64,000 nucleotides of DNA from Paraburkholderia hospita (GTDB taxonomy: Bacteria; Pseudomonadota; Gammaproteobacteria; Burkholderiales; Burkholderiaceae), in NCBI RefSeq assembly GCF_002902965.1, contig NZ_CP026106.1, forward strand, positions 496,001 to 560,000. The letters are read 5' to 3'. Position 1 is the first letter of the stretch, and every line of letters starts with the position of its first letter. The notes beneath the pieces are model-generated. The model searched no databases and had not been told where the DNA came from. It saw only the letters and a program-made list of their open reading frames with translations. Both the position numbers and the translations under genes were made by a program. Positions 42,691 to 51,256 of this stretch are shown piece by piece.

Positions 42691-43497
42691 TCAGCGTGGC
42701 ACCGGTCCGATGATCTGCGCGATCCGTTGCCACATCTCTACTGGATTCGAGTACATCGGAAAGTGTCCGCTGTGACTCACTTCAGCCAGTTGCACGCCGT
42801 GCTCGCGAAGCGTTGGTAAATAGGAAAGCGATGCATTCTGCTCACCGTACATGAACATCCGGGGAAATGGCAGTTCGAGGAAGCGGTCCATGAGGCACGC
42901 ATTATCCGAGAGTTCCACCATCGAGCGGAAAATGTGTCGCACCGCGTCAGCACGCACCTTATGTCGCAAACTCGCGGCATAGAGTGGACACGAGAAGAAT
43001 GGCGAATGCCATGTGCGTTCTATGAACTGGTCGAAGAAGGATTGCGAGTCCGCCGCAGGATAGTCGTTCACCTGCCGGCTCAGGAAGCAGTCTTCCGGAG
43101 CGACATTGCCTTCGATATCGACGAAGCTGAGTACGCGCGCGCGTATTTCGTCGGCGAGCATGAGGGCGGTCAGACCGCCCATCGAATGGCCTACCAGATG
43201 GAAGCGCTCAACTCTGTAGTGAACGAGTACGGCCTTTGCGGTCGAAACAAGAAATGGCACCGATATCTTCGACAGATCAGCACAGTGTGTTGCGCCACAG
43301 CCGGGTGCATCATAAGCGATGACAGGATGGCCGTCGAACGCTGGATAACGCACGATATCGGCGTAGTCTTCCTTTGTCGACCCGAACCCATGCAGAAAGA
43401 GGATTGGCGCGCGGTTCCCCGCGCGCCGCATGACTGCCAGATCGAGCGTAACGCCTTCCACCACGAGCGTTACGTTTTCCTTTTCGAGTTCAGCCAT
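42691..43497 (-). CDS. Alpha/beta hydrolase of the RraA cluster
   Basis: 268 residues from the ATG at 43497, overlapping the aminotransferase stop by 8 bp. Fold signatures: PILFLHGFGSTKEDYADIV, VIAYDAPGCGAT, FHLVGHSMGGLTALMLADEI (nucleophile elbow), FMYGEQNASL (acid region) and VSHSGHFPMYSNPVEMWQRI (His). Cytoplasmic, no signal peptide. Likely an esterase, amidase or C-C hydrolase. Being translationally coupled to the aminotransferase, it should act on the same substrate or a derivative. Confidence 0.88.
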   Translation of the reverse strand: MAELEKENVTLVVEGVTLDLAVMRRAGNRAPILFLHGFGSTKEDYADIVRYPAFDGHPVIAYDAPGCGATHCADLSKISVPFLVSTAKAVLVHYRVERFHLVGHSMGGLTALMLADEIRARVLSFVDIEGNVAPEDCFLSRQVNDYPAADSQSFFDQFIERTWHSPFFSCPLYAASLRHKVRADAVRHIFRSMVELSDNACLMDRFLELPFPRMFMYGEQNASLSYLPTLREHGVQLAEVSHSGHFPMYSNPVEMWQRIAQIIGPVPR

Positions 43498-44728
43498 GTC
43501 CGACGAGGCCTCCCCCTGAAAGCGATGAGCAGAACGTTTCGATAGCGCGACATGCACCCGTCAACGCCACGTCGTCGAGCGCATACGCGATCCGGATGTA
43601 CGGACCGAGCCCGAACGCGCTGCCATGAACCGTCGCTACGCCTGCTTCGTCGAGTAGGGTTGCCGCCACATCCTCATCGCTGCGAAGCGTCGTGCCGCCT
43701 GCGGTGGTCAGGCCGATCAGGGCCGAACATGACGCAAATGCGTAGAAAGCACCGCCTGGTATCGAGCACGTCAATCCCGGCGCGGCATTGATCAGGTCGA
43801 CCACGAGGTTGCGTCGGCGTTCGAACACCATGCACGATTCGGTGATGAAGTCCTGCGGACCGGTCAGCGCAGCAAGCGCGGCGTATTGTGAGATCGAACT
43901 CGCGCCCGAGGTCTGCTGACCCTGCAGCTTTTCCATCGCATCGAGCAGCCAGCGCGGACCTGTTCCGTAGCCGATGCGCCAGCCTGTCATCGCGTAGGCT
44001 TTGGAGACGCCGTTCATCGTCAGCGTGCGCGCTGCGAGCCGAGGCTCGACTTGAGCGATCGTGAAGAAACGCGCGCCATTGAAAATCAGATGTTCATAGA
44101 TATCGTCCGAAAGCACGAGGACATGCGGATGCACGAGTAATACATCTGCCAGGGCGGCCAGTTCGTCGCGCGTATAGACGGCGCCGGTCGGATTCGAGGG
44201 CGAATTGAGGATGACCCATCGCGTGCGTGGGCCGATCACTTTCAAAAGCGCGTGCGGCGTCAGTTTGAATCCGCTTTCGATGCCGCACGGCACGACGACA
44301 GCGCGTGCGCCGCAAAGCGCGACCATCTCCGGATAACTCACCCAGTAAGGCGCGGGCACGATGACTTCGTCGCCCTCGTTGAGCGTTGCAGCCAGCGCGT
44401 TGTAGATGACCTGCTTGCCGCCGCTGCACACGATGGTGTCCTGCCAACAGACGTCTAGCCCATTCTCGCGCTGAAACTTCGCAGCAACCGCTTCGCGCAG
44501 GCTGCGCATGCCGGCGACTTGCGTGTAGCGCGTATGTCCGGCGCGGATTGCTTCGATTGCAGCTTCCCGAACGTGCTCGGGCGTATCGAAGTCCGGTTCG
44601 CCTGCGCTCAACGAGATGACGCTTGCACCGCTCGCGCGCCGCGCTGCGGCGCGATCCATCATCCGATAGGTTGCCGAAGGCCGCGCATGCGCGAGATTCA
44701 CATTGAGCCAGTGAGCAGATTGATCCAT
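43490..44728 (-). CDS. Class I PLP aminotransferase (aspartate aminotransferase-like)
   Basis: 412-residue fold-type I aminotransferase. Signatures: VISLSAGEPDFDTPEHVREAAIEAI, YTQVAGMRSLREAV, SGGKQVIYNALAATLNEGDEVIVPAPYWVSYPEM, ILNSPSNPTGAVYTRDEL, LVLSDDIYEHL and the PLP-binding Lys in MNGVSKAYAMTGWRIGYG. Class members transfer amino groups from Asp/Glu-like donors to 2-oxo acids. The ATG at 44728 overlaps the upstream RraA stop by one base (TGATG), so it belongs to a four-gene operon. Confidence 0.93.
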   Translation of the reverse strand: MDQSAHWLNVNLAHARPSATYRMMDRAAARRASGASVISLSAGEPDFDTPEHVREAAIEAIRAGHTRYTQVAGMRSLREAVAAKFQRENGLDVCWQDTIVCSGGKQVIYNALAATLNEGDEVIVPAPYWVSYPEMVALCGARAVVVPCGIESGFKLTPHALLKVIGPRTRWVILNSPSNPTGAVYTRDELAALADVLLVHPHVLVLSDDIYEHLIFNGARFFTIAQVEPRLAARTLTMNGVSKAYAMTGWRIGYGTGPRWLLDAMEKLQGQQTSGASSISQYAALAALTGPQDFITESCMVFERRRNLVVDLINAAPGLTCSIPGGAFYAFASCSALIGLTTAGGTTLRSDEDVAATLLDEAGVATVHGSAFGLGPYIRIAYALDDVALTGACRAIETFCSSLSGGGLVGHG

Positions 44729-45390
44729 CACGACTTCCTCTGCAACATGTGATAGCCGAGCGCCGCACGCGCTTCGCCGAGCGTCATGCCATCCGCAATA
44801 CGCGCTCGGATCTGCGATTCCGTTTCCTCGATCTTGCGCGCGAGCGCGGCAACTTCGCGTGCGCGCTTGCGCGGCACGACGACGACGCCGTTCGCATCCG
44901 CGACGACGATGTCACGCGCGCTCACGCGCGCCGTGCCGATCGAAACGGGCGCATTGATCGACTCCACTTGCACGCGATCCTTGCCGGTTCGCATGAACCG
45001 TCCGCGACTGAACATGGGATAGCCGTCGTCGAGCGCTTTGGCCACATCGCGGCATACGCCGTCGATCACGGTCGCCGCGATTTTGCGCGCGCCTGCATAC
45101 TGGGTCATGATGTCGCCCCAGACAGTGCAGTCCGTTCGGGCATCGTTGTCGATGACGATCACATCGCCCTCTGCGACATCGTCGATGAAATCGCCGACGC
45201 TGCCCGGCGGCGTGCTCGCGCTCACATACTTGACCGTGAAGGCCGGACCGACGACGGTTTTCCGATAGTCGTCCAGTGCAGCGATCCCGAGACATTGGCC
45301 GGGCAGGCCGAGCTTGTCCATTGCATCAGAGACGCCGGGCGTGTCCAGTCCTTCAAAAAGGGCGACGAGTTCCTTGTCTTCAGCGCTCAT
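44728..45390 (-). CDS. RraA/HMG-aldolase family protein, copy 1
   Basis: 220 residues of the RraA-like fold, shared by the RNase E inhibitor RraA and 4-hydroxy-4-methyl-2-oxoglutarate (HMG)/4-carboxy-4-hydroxy-2-oxoadipate aldolases. Aldolase-type residues are present: WGDIMTQYAGARKIAATVIDGVCRD with Gly-Asp and Arg-Asp. Also GLDTPGVSDAMDKLGL and GPAFTVKYV at the start and VVADANGVVVVPR later. RraA the inhibitor is about 160 residues; this longer form is the enzymatic type. Stop overlaps the aminotransferase start. Confidence 0.87.
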   Translation of the reverse strand: MSAEDKELVALFEGLDTPGVSDAMDKLGLPGQCLGIAALDDYRKTVVGPAFTVKYVSASTPPGSVGDFIDDVAEGDVIVIDNDARTDCTVWGDIMTQYAGARKIAATVIDGVCRDVAKALDDGYPMFSRGRFMRTGKDRVQVESINAPVSIGTARVSARDIVVADANGVVVVPRKRAREVAALARKIEETESQIRARIADGMTLGEARAALGYHMLQRKS

Positions 45391-46055
45391 TTGGCTTCCT
45401 TGACGTAGATGGCTTCGAATTCCTTGTCGTGCATGACTTCCGCAACGGAGCGGCCCGCACGAACGGCCTTCACCATGCCGTCCTGACGTTTTGCTATGCG
45501 TTCGCCAAGATCGACGACTTCTTCGATACGTGCGGCGGGCACGAACACCGTGCCGCAGCGATCCGCGACGACATAATCGTCTTCATGCACGACGACGCGC
45601 GCGAACGTCACGGGCTTGCCGGAACTGATCTGCGCGACGCGATTGCGTGCGCTTATCATCGTGATGCCGCGCCCGAACACGGGATAGCCGATTGATTCGC
45701 TGCCTTCGATATCGCGGCTACATCCGTCTATCACCGAGCCGCGAATCTTTTTTGCTGTCGCCGCGTTGGCGATGATGTCGCCCCAGCACGAAATGCCTTC
45801 GAGGCCGCCGGCAATGACGAGAACGCGGTCGCCCGTGCGAATTTCGTCGATCACGGGGGTGATGAGGTGAACAGTCGGCGTCGCATCCGTCTTGGGCCCG
45901 AGCTGAATCGTGCTCGCGCGTCCGACGATGCGCGGGCAGTCCCAAAGCGGCCGGATGCCAAAGGTGGCGCCGGGAAGACCGAGAAAATCGAGCGCATCGG
46001 AAACCGTGTTGGAATCCAGCGAGGCAAGCCGGTCGAGCAGGGAAGGGGTCGTCAT
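45387..46055 (-). CDS. RraA/HMG-aldolase family protein, copy 2
   Basis: 222 residues from the ATG at 46055 (MTTPSLLDRLASLDSNTVSD). The aldolase pattern is CWGDIIANAATAKKIRGSVIDGCSRD. It is distinctly divergent from copy 1, so they probably form a heteromer or have different substrates. Its stop overlaps the copy 1 start by 4 bp. First gene of the operon; divergent LysR gene 105 bp upstream with a TTCCG-N5-CGGAA palindrome between. Confidence 0.87.
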   Translation of the reverse strand: MTTPSLLDRLASLDSNTVSDALDFLGLPGATFGIRPLWDCPRIVGRASTIQLGPKTDATPTVHLITPVIDEIRTGDRVLVIAGGLEGISCWGDIIANAATAKKIRGSVIDGCSRDIEGSESIGYPVFGRGITMISARNRVAQISSGKPVTFARVVVHEDDYVVADRCGTVFVPAARIEEVVDLGERIAKRQDGMVKAVRAGRSVAEVMHDKEFEAIYVKEAK

Positions 46056-46115
46056 GGTCAATGGCCAGATGCGTTGCAGAGCTTGCAGTCTCGGCGTTAG
46101 AGTCGCATATGTAAA

Positions 46116-46130
46116 TTCCGAAGAACGGAA
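46116..46130. promoter_or_regulatory. Palindrome 1 of the LysR regulon
   Basis: TTCCG-AAGAA-CGGAA, a perfect 15-bp dyad in the divergent region between RraA copy 2 and the LysR gene. Its T-N11-A-like form is that of a LysR binding site. Confidence 0.7.
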
Positions 46131-46159
46131 CCCTTTCATACGCCGAAGCTATCAATGTC

Positions 46160-47107
46160 ATGATCAACTTTCGACTCGTTCGCCATTTATGGTTGTTCCT
46201 CGCCGTCGCCGAAGAAGAGCATTTCGGCCGCGCCGCCCAGCGACTCGGTATGTCCCAGCCGCCTTTGACCGAACAGATCCAGGTGCTCGAACAGGCGCTG
46301 AAGGTCAAGTTGTTCGAGCGCGGACGGCATGGCGCGAAGCTCACGCAGGTCGGCGCTGCAATCCTGCCGGCAGTCCGAAAATTCGCCGAGCAACTCGAAC
46401 GCCTGGAACTGGCAGTACAGGAAGCGACGCAGGGAAATAGCGGTGTATTGACGATCGGCGCCATCGCGTCCGCGATGATCGATACGCTTCCGCCTTTCAT
46501 CGAGCATCTGAAGGCGCAGTTTCCCCAGCTAACCGTCTCGGTCAAAGAGATCGACAGTGTCGAGGCGGTGCCAGCACTCGAGCGCGGCGACATCGATCTT
46601 GCATTCGCGCGTCTCGAGGGAGAGCAGGGGCCCTCAATTCAGTCGCTGGCTCTCAAGCAGGACCGCCTTGCTGTGGCCTTGCCGAAGACGCACCGCTTCG
46701 CAGAATTGCCGCGCGTGCGGCTTGCATCGCTTGCGGACGAAGCGTTCGTCATGTTTTCGCGGCACTTCAGTCCGAATTACTACGACAGCATCATCGCGAC
46801 GTGCCGCGGCGCAGGGTTTTCGCCACGCGTGTTGCACGAAGTGCGTTCTGTGGCGTCGCAAATCGCTTTCGTCGGATGTGGACAGGGGATCGCGCTCGTG
46901 CCCGATTCGCTGAAAAAGTTGGCGGCGGATAACGTTGTATTCCGGCCGCTGAAAGAGGCGGTCACTGTCGTCACCACGGCCGTCGCATGGTCTACCGAGC
47001 GGGCGAATCCGATCGTCGACACAGCCGTTGAGACGCTATCCAGGAGCAGAATGGTTCAGGTCGGGAAGGCGCCTGCGGCGCGCAAGAGGCGGACGGATCG
47101 AGCTTAG
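46160..47107 (+). CDS. LysR-family regulator of the RraA cluster
   Basis: 315 residues. The N-terminal winged HTH is FLAVAEEEHFGRAAQRLGMSQPPLTEQIQVLEQALKVKLFER, followed by a linker and an effector domain (LTIGAIASAMIDTLPPFIEHL, FVMFSRHFSPNYYDSIIATC, GCGQGIALVPDSLKKL). The closest known type is the CbbR/BenM-like group that senses small organic acids. Its own promoter shares palindrome 1; palindromes 2 and 3 lie before the two downstream units, so it probably activates all of them in response to the substrate. Confidence 0.93.
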   Translation: MINFRLVRHLWLFLAVAEEEHFGRAAQRLGMSQPPLTEQIQVLEQALKVKLFERGRHGAKLTQVGAAILPAVRKFAEQLERLELAVQEATQGNSGVLTIGAIASAMIDTLPPFIEHLKAQFPQLTVSVKEIDSVEAVPALERGDIDLAFARLEGEQGPSIQSLALKQDRLAVALPKTHRFAELPRVRLASLADEAFVMFSRHFSPNYYDSIIATCRGAGFSPRVLHEVRSVASQIAFVGCGQGIALVPDSLKKLAADNVVFRPLKEAVTVVTTAVAWSTERANPIVDTAVETLSRSRMVQVGKAPAARKRRTDRA

Positions 47108-47144
47108 GACCCGGCATATTCGATACGCCCGGCAGAATAATTCG

Positions 47145-47159
47145 TTCCGATCTTCGGAA
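47145..47159. promoter_or_regulatory. Palindrome 2 of the LysR regulon
   Basis: TTCCG-ATCTT-CGGAA, with the same arms as palindrome 1, about 90 bp upstream of the third RraA gene. Confidence 0.7.
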
Positions 47160-47247
47160 TTTACAGAATGGATACGAAGCCCGATATTGGCCGCGCTCTC
47201 CCGCGCGTTTGCGGGAAGTTGATCCGCCACCGAAGAGGAGCGTTGCC

Positions 47248-47919
47248 GTGTCGAGTTCCGAGTTCAATATTCATCCGCCGCCCGCGCTGGCGCCGTCCGA
47301 GATCGTCGAGGCGCTACGGCAGATCGTGACGCCGCATATCAGCGACAGCCTTCAGCGCGTTTCAGGTGTGGTCGGCCTGACGCGATATCACCGCAGTCGG
47401 AAGCTGGTCGGCACCGCGTTTACCGTCAAGACGCGCCCTGGCGACAATCTTCTGATCTACAAGGCGTTGATGGATATGTCGCCCGGTCACGTCCTCGTCG
47501 TGGACGGCGGCGCGGACACGACCAACGCACTGGTCGGCGAACTCATCATGCTTTACGCACAACAGCGCGGATGCGCAGGCTTCGTGCTGGACGCCGCTAT
47601 CCGGGACAGCGCCGCGTTTTTCGAGGCTGATTTCCCTTGCTATGCGCGCGGTTCGAGTCATCGTGGTCCTTATAAAGTCGGACCGGGCACGATCAATGTG
47701 CCCGTGTCTGTCGGCGGACAAGTCGTTGCGCCGGGCGATCTGGTTGTCGGAGACGAAGACGGCGTCGTGTCCTTTCCGGCGAGCGACGCACGAAGAATCC
47801 TCGATGCAGTCGCGAAGATTGCTGCGAACGAGTCTCGCATCAAGGATGAGATCGCGACGGGCGCTCGCGATCAGGAATGGCTTCATAAGGTGCTGGCAGC
47901 GCATGGGCTGAGCGAATAG
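47248..47919 (+). CDS. RraA/HMG-aldolase family protein, copy 3
   Basis: 223 residues. GTG at 47248 chosen because GAGGAG lies eight bases upstream. The sequence contains TPHISDSLQRVSG, GTAFTVKTRPGDNLLIYKAL, the aldolase region VGELIMLYAQQRGCAGFVLDAAIRD (Glu in place of Asp, Arg-Asp kept) and GDLVVGDEDGVVSFPA. It is clearly diverged from copies 1 and 2. Followed by a strong terminator, so it is a separate transcription unit between the LysR gene and the importer. Confidence 0.87.
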   Translation: MSSSEFNIHPPPALAPSEIVEALRQIVTPHISDSLQRVSGVVGLTRYHRSRKLVGTAFTVKTRPGDNLLIYKALMDMSPGHVLVVDGGADTTNALVGELIMLYAQQRGCAGFVLDAAIRDSAAFFEADFPCYARGSSHRGPYKVGPGTINVPVSVGGQVVAPGDLVVGDEDGVVSFPASDARRILDAVAKIAANESRIKDEIATGARDQEWLHKVLAAHGLSE

Positions 47920-47964
47920 CACATCGGCATCGATTTTTCGAAACTTCCCTCCCGTAACACCTGG

Positions 47965-47995
47965 CGGCGATGTCGATTGGCATCGCCGTTTTTTT
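47965..47995 (+). terminator. Rho-independent terminator after RraA copy 3
   Basis: CGGCGATG (47965-47972) pairs perfectly with CATCGCCG (47981-47988) over an 8-base loop and is followed by TTTTTTT. It separates RraA copy 3 from the importer operon. Confidence 0.85.
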
Positions 47996-48029
47996 ATCGC
48001 CGTTTCAATAGGCTCGACGTATCGAACTC

Positions 48030-48044
48030 TTCCTGAAATCGGAA
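48030..48044. promoter_or_regulatory. Palindrome 3 of the LysR regulon (one mismatch)
   Basis: TTCCT-GAAAT-CGGAA, same 15-bp layout as palindromes 1 and 2 with one arm base changed, 77 bp upstream of the importer binding-protein start. Suggests common control by the LysR protein. Confidence 0.55.
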
Positions 48045-48121
48045 TAGACGTGGCTTTTTGCGCATCCGAGCATGTGTCCACAAACTGCAATTCGCGGACT
48101 CGCAAGAATCGGAGGATGACG

Positions 48122-49021
48122 ATGAAAACATGGATGCTTGTCGCAATGGCCTGCTGCGTAACGACCCAGATCGCCGCAGCGGAAGAATCCACGCTCGCGA
48201 AAATCAAGGCGTCGCAGTCGATCACGCTTGGTGTGCGGGACAGTTCGATTCCGCTGTCGTACACGGGCGGCGACGGCCAGCCCATCGGCTTTCAGATGGA
48301 CATCTGCAAACAGATTGTCTCCGCCATTCGAACGCAACTGGGCTTGCCTAAGCTCGATGTGAAGTATCAGACCGTCAATTCGCAGAATCGTGTCGTGCTC
48401 GTGCAGAACGGTACGGTGGATCTCGAATGCGGTTCGACGACGAACAACCAGGCGCGTGCGCGGGACGTCGCGTTCTCGGTCACGACCTATATCGAAGAAG
48501 ATCGCATGGCCGTAAGGGCGGATTCAGGCATTCGCAACCTGCGCGACCTCTCCGGCAAAACGGTGGTGGCGACGACGGGAACGACTGCGATCCAGCACCT
48601 GCGTCAGCATGAACGCGCGGCGGGCCTGAACTGGACGGACCTCTACGGCAAGGATCACGCCGATAGCTTCCTGATGCTTGAATCGGGCCGTGCCGATGCG
48701 TGGGTGCTCGATCAGGGCGTGCTGCGCGCGACCATCGCGATCTCGCGTAACCCGGCCGCTTATACGGTCACGGGCGAGCCGTTCAACACGGAACCGATTG
48801 CCATCATGTTCCGCAAGGACGATCCCGACTTCAAGAAGGTCGTTGACGGCACGATCCGAAAGATGGACGCCAGCGGCGAGATGAAAACGCTGTGGAGCAA
48901 ATGGTTTGTTCAGCCGATTCCCCCACGCGGAATCCGGATGAACATGGAGCCACCCGAAGCGCTGGTCAAGCTGTGGGCGCAGCCAAACGATCTGCCGATG
49001 GAAAGCTACGCGGCGCGGTAA
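48122..49021 (+). CDS. Acidic amino-acid ABC importer, periplasmic binding protein (GltI type)
   Basis: 299 residues with a signal peptide (MKTWMLVAMACCVTTQIAAA) and a GGAGG site six bases before the ATG at 48122. SBP_bac_3 fold: SITLGVRDSSIPLSYTGGDGQPIGFQMDICKQI, VDLECGSTTNNQARARDVAFS, SGKTVVATTGTTAIQHLRQH, NTEPIAIMFRKDDPDFKKVV. The pattern VDLECGSTTN and the closing region MNMEPPEALVKLWAQPND fit the glutamate/aspartate (GltI) group. The exact ligand is not shown. Confidence 0.9.
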   Translation: MKTWMLVAMACCVTTQIAAAEESTLAKIKASQSITLGVRDSSIPLSYTGGDGQPIGFQMDICKQIVSAIRTQLGLPKLDVKYQTVNSQNRVVLVQNGTVDLECGSTTNNQARARDVAFSVTTYIEEDRMAVRADSGIRNLRDLSGKTVVATTGTTAIQHLRQHERAAGLNWTDLYGKDHADSFLMLESGRADAWVLDQGVLRATIAISRNPAAYTVTGEPFNTEPIAIMFRKDDPDFKKVVDGTIRKMDASGEMKTLWSKWFVQPIPPRGIRMNMEPPEALVKLWAQPNDLPMESYAAR

Positions 49022-49051
49022 CCCAATTGTATCGACACAGGGAGAGAGGAG

Positions 49052-49807
49052 ATGGCGCTGGACTGGAGCGTGTTCTGCAAGGAAACGACGACGGGCGATT
49101 TGATCGCAGACTGCTTCGGCAGCCGTGGCGACCAGACCTATCTGAACTGGATTCTTTCGGCATGGAGCTGGACGTTGACGGTCTCGCTCGGCGCGCTGCT
49201 GGTCGCGTTGATCGTCGGCGTGGCTGTGGGAACGTTGCGCACGTTGCCGGACAGACCGTGGCTTGCGTCACTTGGCGCGGCATGGGTTGAGCTTTTCCGC
49301 GACATTCCGTTGCTCGTTCAGATCTTTCTCTGGTACTTCGTCATTCCCGATGCCTTTCCGTTGCTCAAGAAGTGCTCGCCCGCGTTGCTCGTCATCGTTG
49401 CGATCGGCTTGTTCACGTCGGCGCGCATCGCGGAGCAGGTGCGCGCTGGCATCCGCTCGCTCTCGCGCGGTCAGCGTCATGCGGCGCTCGCGCTTGGGCT
49501 GACCACAGCGCAAACCTATCGCCATGTGCTGTTACCGATGGCCTTGCGCATCATCATTCCGCCGCTCACGTCGGAGGCGATGAACGTCGTGAAGAATTCG
49601 TCTGTCGCCTTTGCCGTCTCTATCACCGAGTTGACGTTCTTCGCCCGACAGGCGGGAGAGGAAACCGCCGCACCCATTCAGATGTATCTCGCGGCCACTG
49701 TATTGTATGGATTGACGGCCTTCGGCGTGAACCGCCTGATGCATGTCATCGAGCGCAGGGCGCGGATTCCTGGGTTCGGGTCGGCTGGCGCCGCCGCCGT
49801 TCATTGA
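49052..49807 (+). CDS. Amino-acid ABC importer permease (GltJ type)
   Basis: 251-residue HisMQ-family permease with about five helices. Starts MALDWSVFCKETTTGDLIADC, the periplasmic extension typical of GltJ, then ELFRDIPLLVQIFLWYFV and the ATPase-contacting loop VRAGIRSLSRGQRHAALALGLT. Pairs with the following permease gene, 12 bp downstream. Confidence 0.92.
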   Translation: MALDWSVFCKETTTGDLIADCFGSRGDQTYLNWILSAWSWTLTVSLGALLVALIVGVAVGTLRTLPDRPWLASLGAAWVELFRDIPLLVQIFLWYFVIPDAFPLLKKCSPALLVIVAIGLFTSARIAEQVRAGIRSLSRGQRHAALALGLTTAQTYRHVLLPMALRIIIPPLTSEAMNVVKNSSVAFAVSITELTFFARQAGEETAAPIQMYLAATVLYGLTAFGVNRLMHVIERRARIPGFGSAGAAAVH

Positions 49808-49819
49808 GGAGTCGGAGCG

Positions 49820-50491
49820 ATGCCAGGCACTCTCGACCTCGATTTCTTCCGCTGGGATGTCGTCGCGCCATTCGTCGCGAAAGGTCTGGGCTACAGCGTG
49901 TGGCTGACCATCGTCGCGACGCTCGGCGGAATCTGCTTCGGTACGGTGCTGGCACTTGTGCGGTTGCTCGGCAAACCGACTCTCGAACGGCCGGTCGCCA
50001 TTTACGTCAACATCATGCGCTCCGTTCCGCTGGTCATGGTGCTGCTGTGGTTCTTCCTCATCATTCCGTTCGTGACGGGCAGACCCGTCGGCGCGGAAAT
50101 GTCGGCGGTCGTGACGTTCGTCGCCTTCGAAGCGGCGTACTTCTCTGAGATCGTCCGCGCGGGGATTCAGGCTATTGCACGAGGGCAGTTCAATGCGGGC
50201 TTTGCGCTCGGGATGACGTACGGGCAAAACATGCGATTCGTCGTGCTGCCGCAGGCGTTCCGCAACATGCTGCCGGTGTTTCTGACGCAAGTCGTCATCT
50301 TGTTTCAGGACACCTCGCTCGTCTATGCCATCGGCGCGTACGACCTGCTAAAGGGATTTGAAACAGCGGGAAAGAATGTCGGCCGGCCGGTGGAAGCTTA
50401 CCTGCTTGCCGCAGTCGTGTACTTCCTCGTCTGCATGGCGTTGTCCACGGCTGTGCGACTCGTGCAGAAGCGAGTTCAGATTATTCGTTGA
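49820..50491 (+). CDS. Amino-acid ABC importer permease (GltK type)
   Basis: 223-residue HisMQ permease. Seen: DVVAPFVAKGLGYSVWLTIVAT, NIMRSVPLVMVLLWFFLI and the EAA-like loop IVRAGIQAIARGQFNAGFALGMTYGQNM. Heterodimer partner of the preceding permease. Nine bp before the ATPase gene. Confidence 0.92.
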   Translation: MPGTLDLDFFRWDVVAPFVAKGLGYSVWLTIVATLGGICFGTVLALVRLLGKPTLERPVAIYVNIMRSVPLVMVLLWFFLIIPFVTGRPVGAEMSAVVTFVAFEAAYFSEIVRAGIQAIARGQFNAGFALGMTYGQNMRFVVLPQAFRNMLPVFLTQVVILFQDTSLVYAIGAYDLLKGFETAGKNVGRPVEAYLLAAVVYFLVCMALSTAVRLVQKRVQIIR

Positions 50492-50500
50492 AGGATATCC

Positions 50501-51256
50501 ATGAGCCAGATGAAGCCCATGATCGAAATGCGCGATGTCTCGAAGTGGTACGGCACGGTCCAGGTGCTGGACAGATGCTCCTTGTCGATCGCGAAGGGCG
50601 AAGTTGTTGTCGTATGCGGGCCTTCGGGGTCAGGCAAATCGACGCTGATCAAGACCATCAATGCGCTCGAAGCAATCCAGAAAGGTGCTATCCATATCGA
50701 TGGCACGCACGTCAATTCGCCACGCACGAACCTGCCGAAGCTGCGTAGCCGTGTCGGTATGGTCTTTCAGCATTTCGAGCTGTTCCCGCATCTGAGCGTC
50801 ACTGACAACCTCACGCTCGCGCAGACGAAGGTGCTCGGACGCAGCTTCGACGAGGCACGAACACGTGGCCTCAAAATGCTCGCTCGCGTCGGCCTCCTGG
50901 CGCACAAGGACAAATATCCGGGCACGTTGTCGGGCGGGCAGCAACAGCGCGTTGCGATTGCGCGTGCGTTATCGATGGATCCCGTTGTCATGTTGTTCGA
51001 CGAACCTACATCTGCGCTCGATCCGGAAATGGTCGGCGAGGTGCTCGACGTGATGACCGCGCTCGCAGACGACGGCATGACCATGATGTGTGTGACGCAT
51101 GAGATGGGATTTGCTTCACGCGTCGGTAGTCGCATCGTCTTCATGGATGTCGGCGGGCGCATTCTCGAGGACTGCACGCGCGACGAGTTCTTCGGCAATC
51201 CGACGGCCCGGCAGCCGCGCACAAAGGATTTTCTGAGCAAGATCATTCAGCATTAG
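50501..51256 (+). CDS. Amino-acid ABC importer ATPase (GltL type)
   Basis: 251 residues. Walker [10 protein letters not shown] (about 41-49), Q-loop [16 protein letters not shown], signature [15 protein letters not shown], Walker [14 protein letters not shown], and H-loop VTHEMGFA. Closest to the polar amino-acid ATPases GltL/GlnQ. Last gene of the importer operon; GAAGGA precedes the ATG. Confidence 0.94.
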   Translation: MSQMKPMIEMRDVSKWYGTVQVLDRCSLSIAKGEVVVVCGPSGSGKSTLIKTINALEAIQKGAIHIDGTHVNSPRTNLPKLRSRVGMVFQHFELFPHLSVTDNLTLAQTKVLGRSFDEARTRGLKMLARVGLLAHKDKYPGTLSGGQQQRVAIARALSMDPVVMLFDEPTSALDPEMVGEVLDVMTALADDGMTMMCVTHEMGFASRVGSRIVFMDVGGRILEDCTRDEFFGNPTARQPRTKDFLSKIIQH

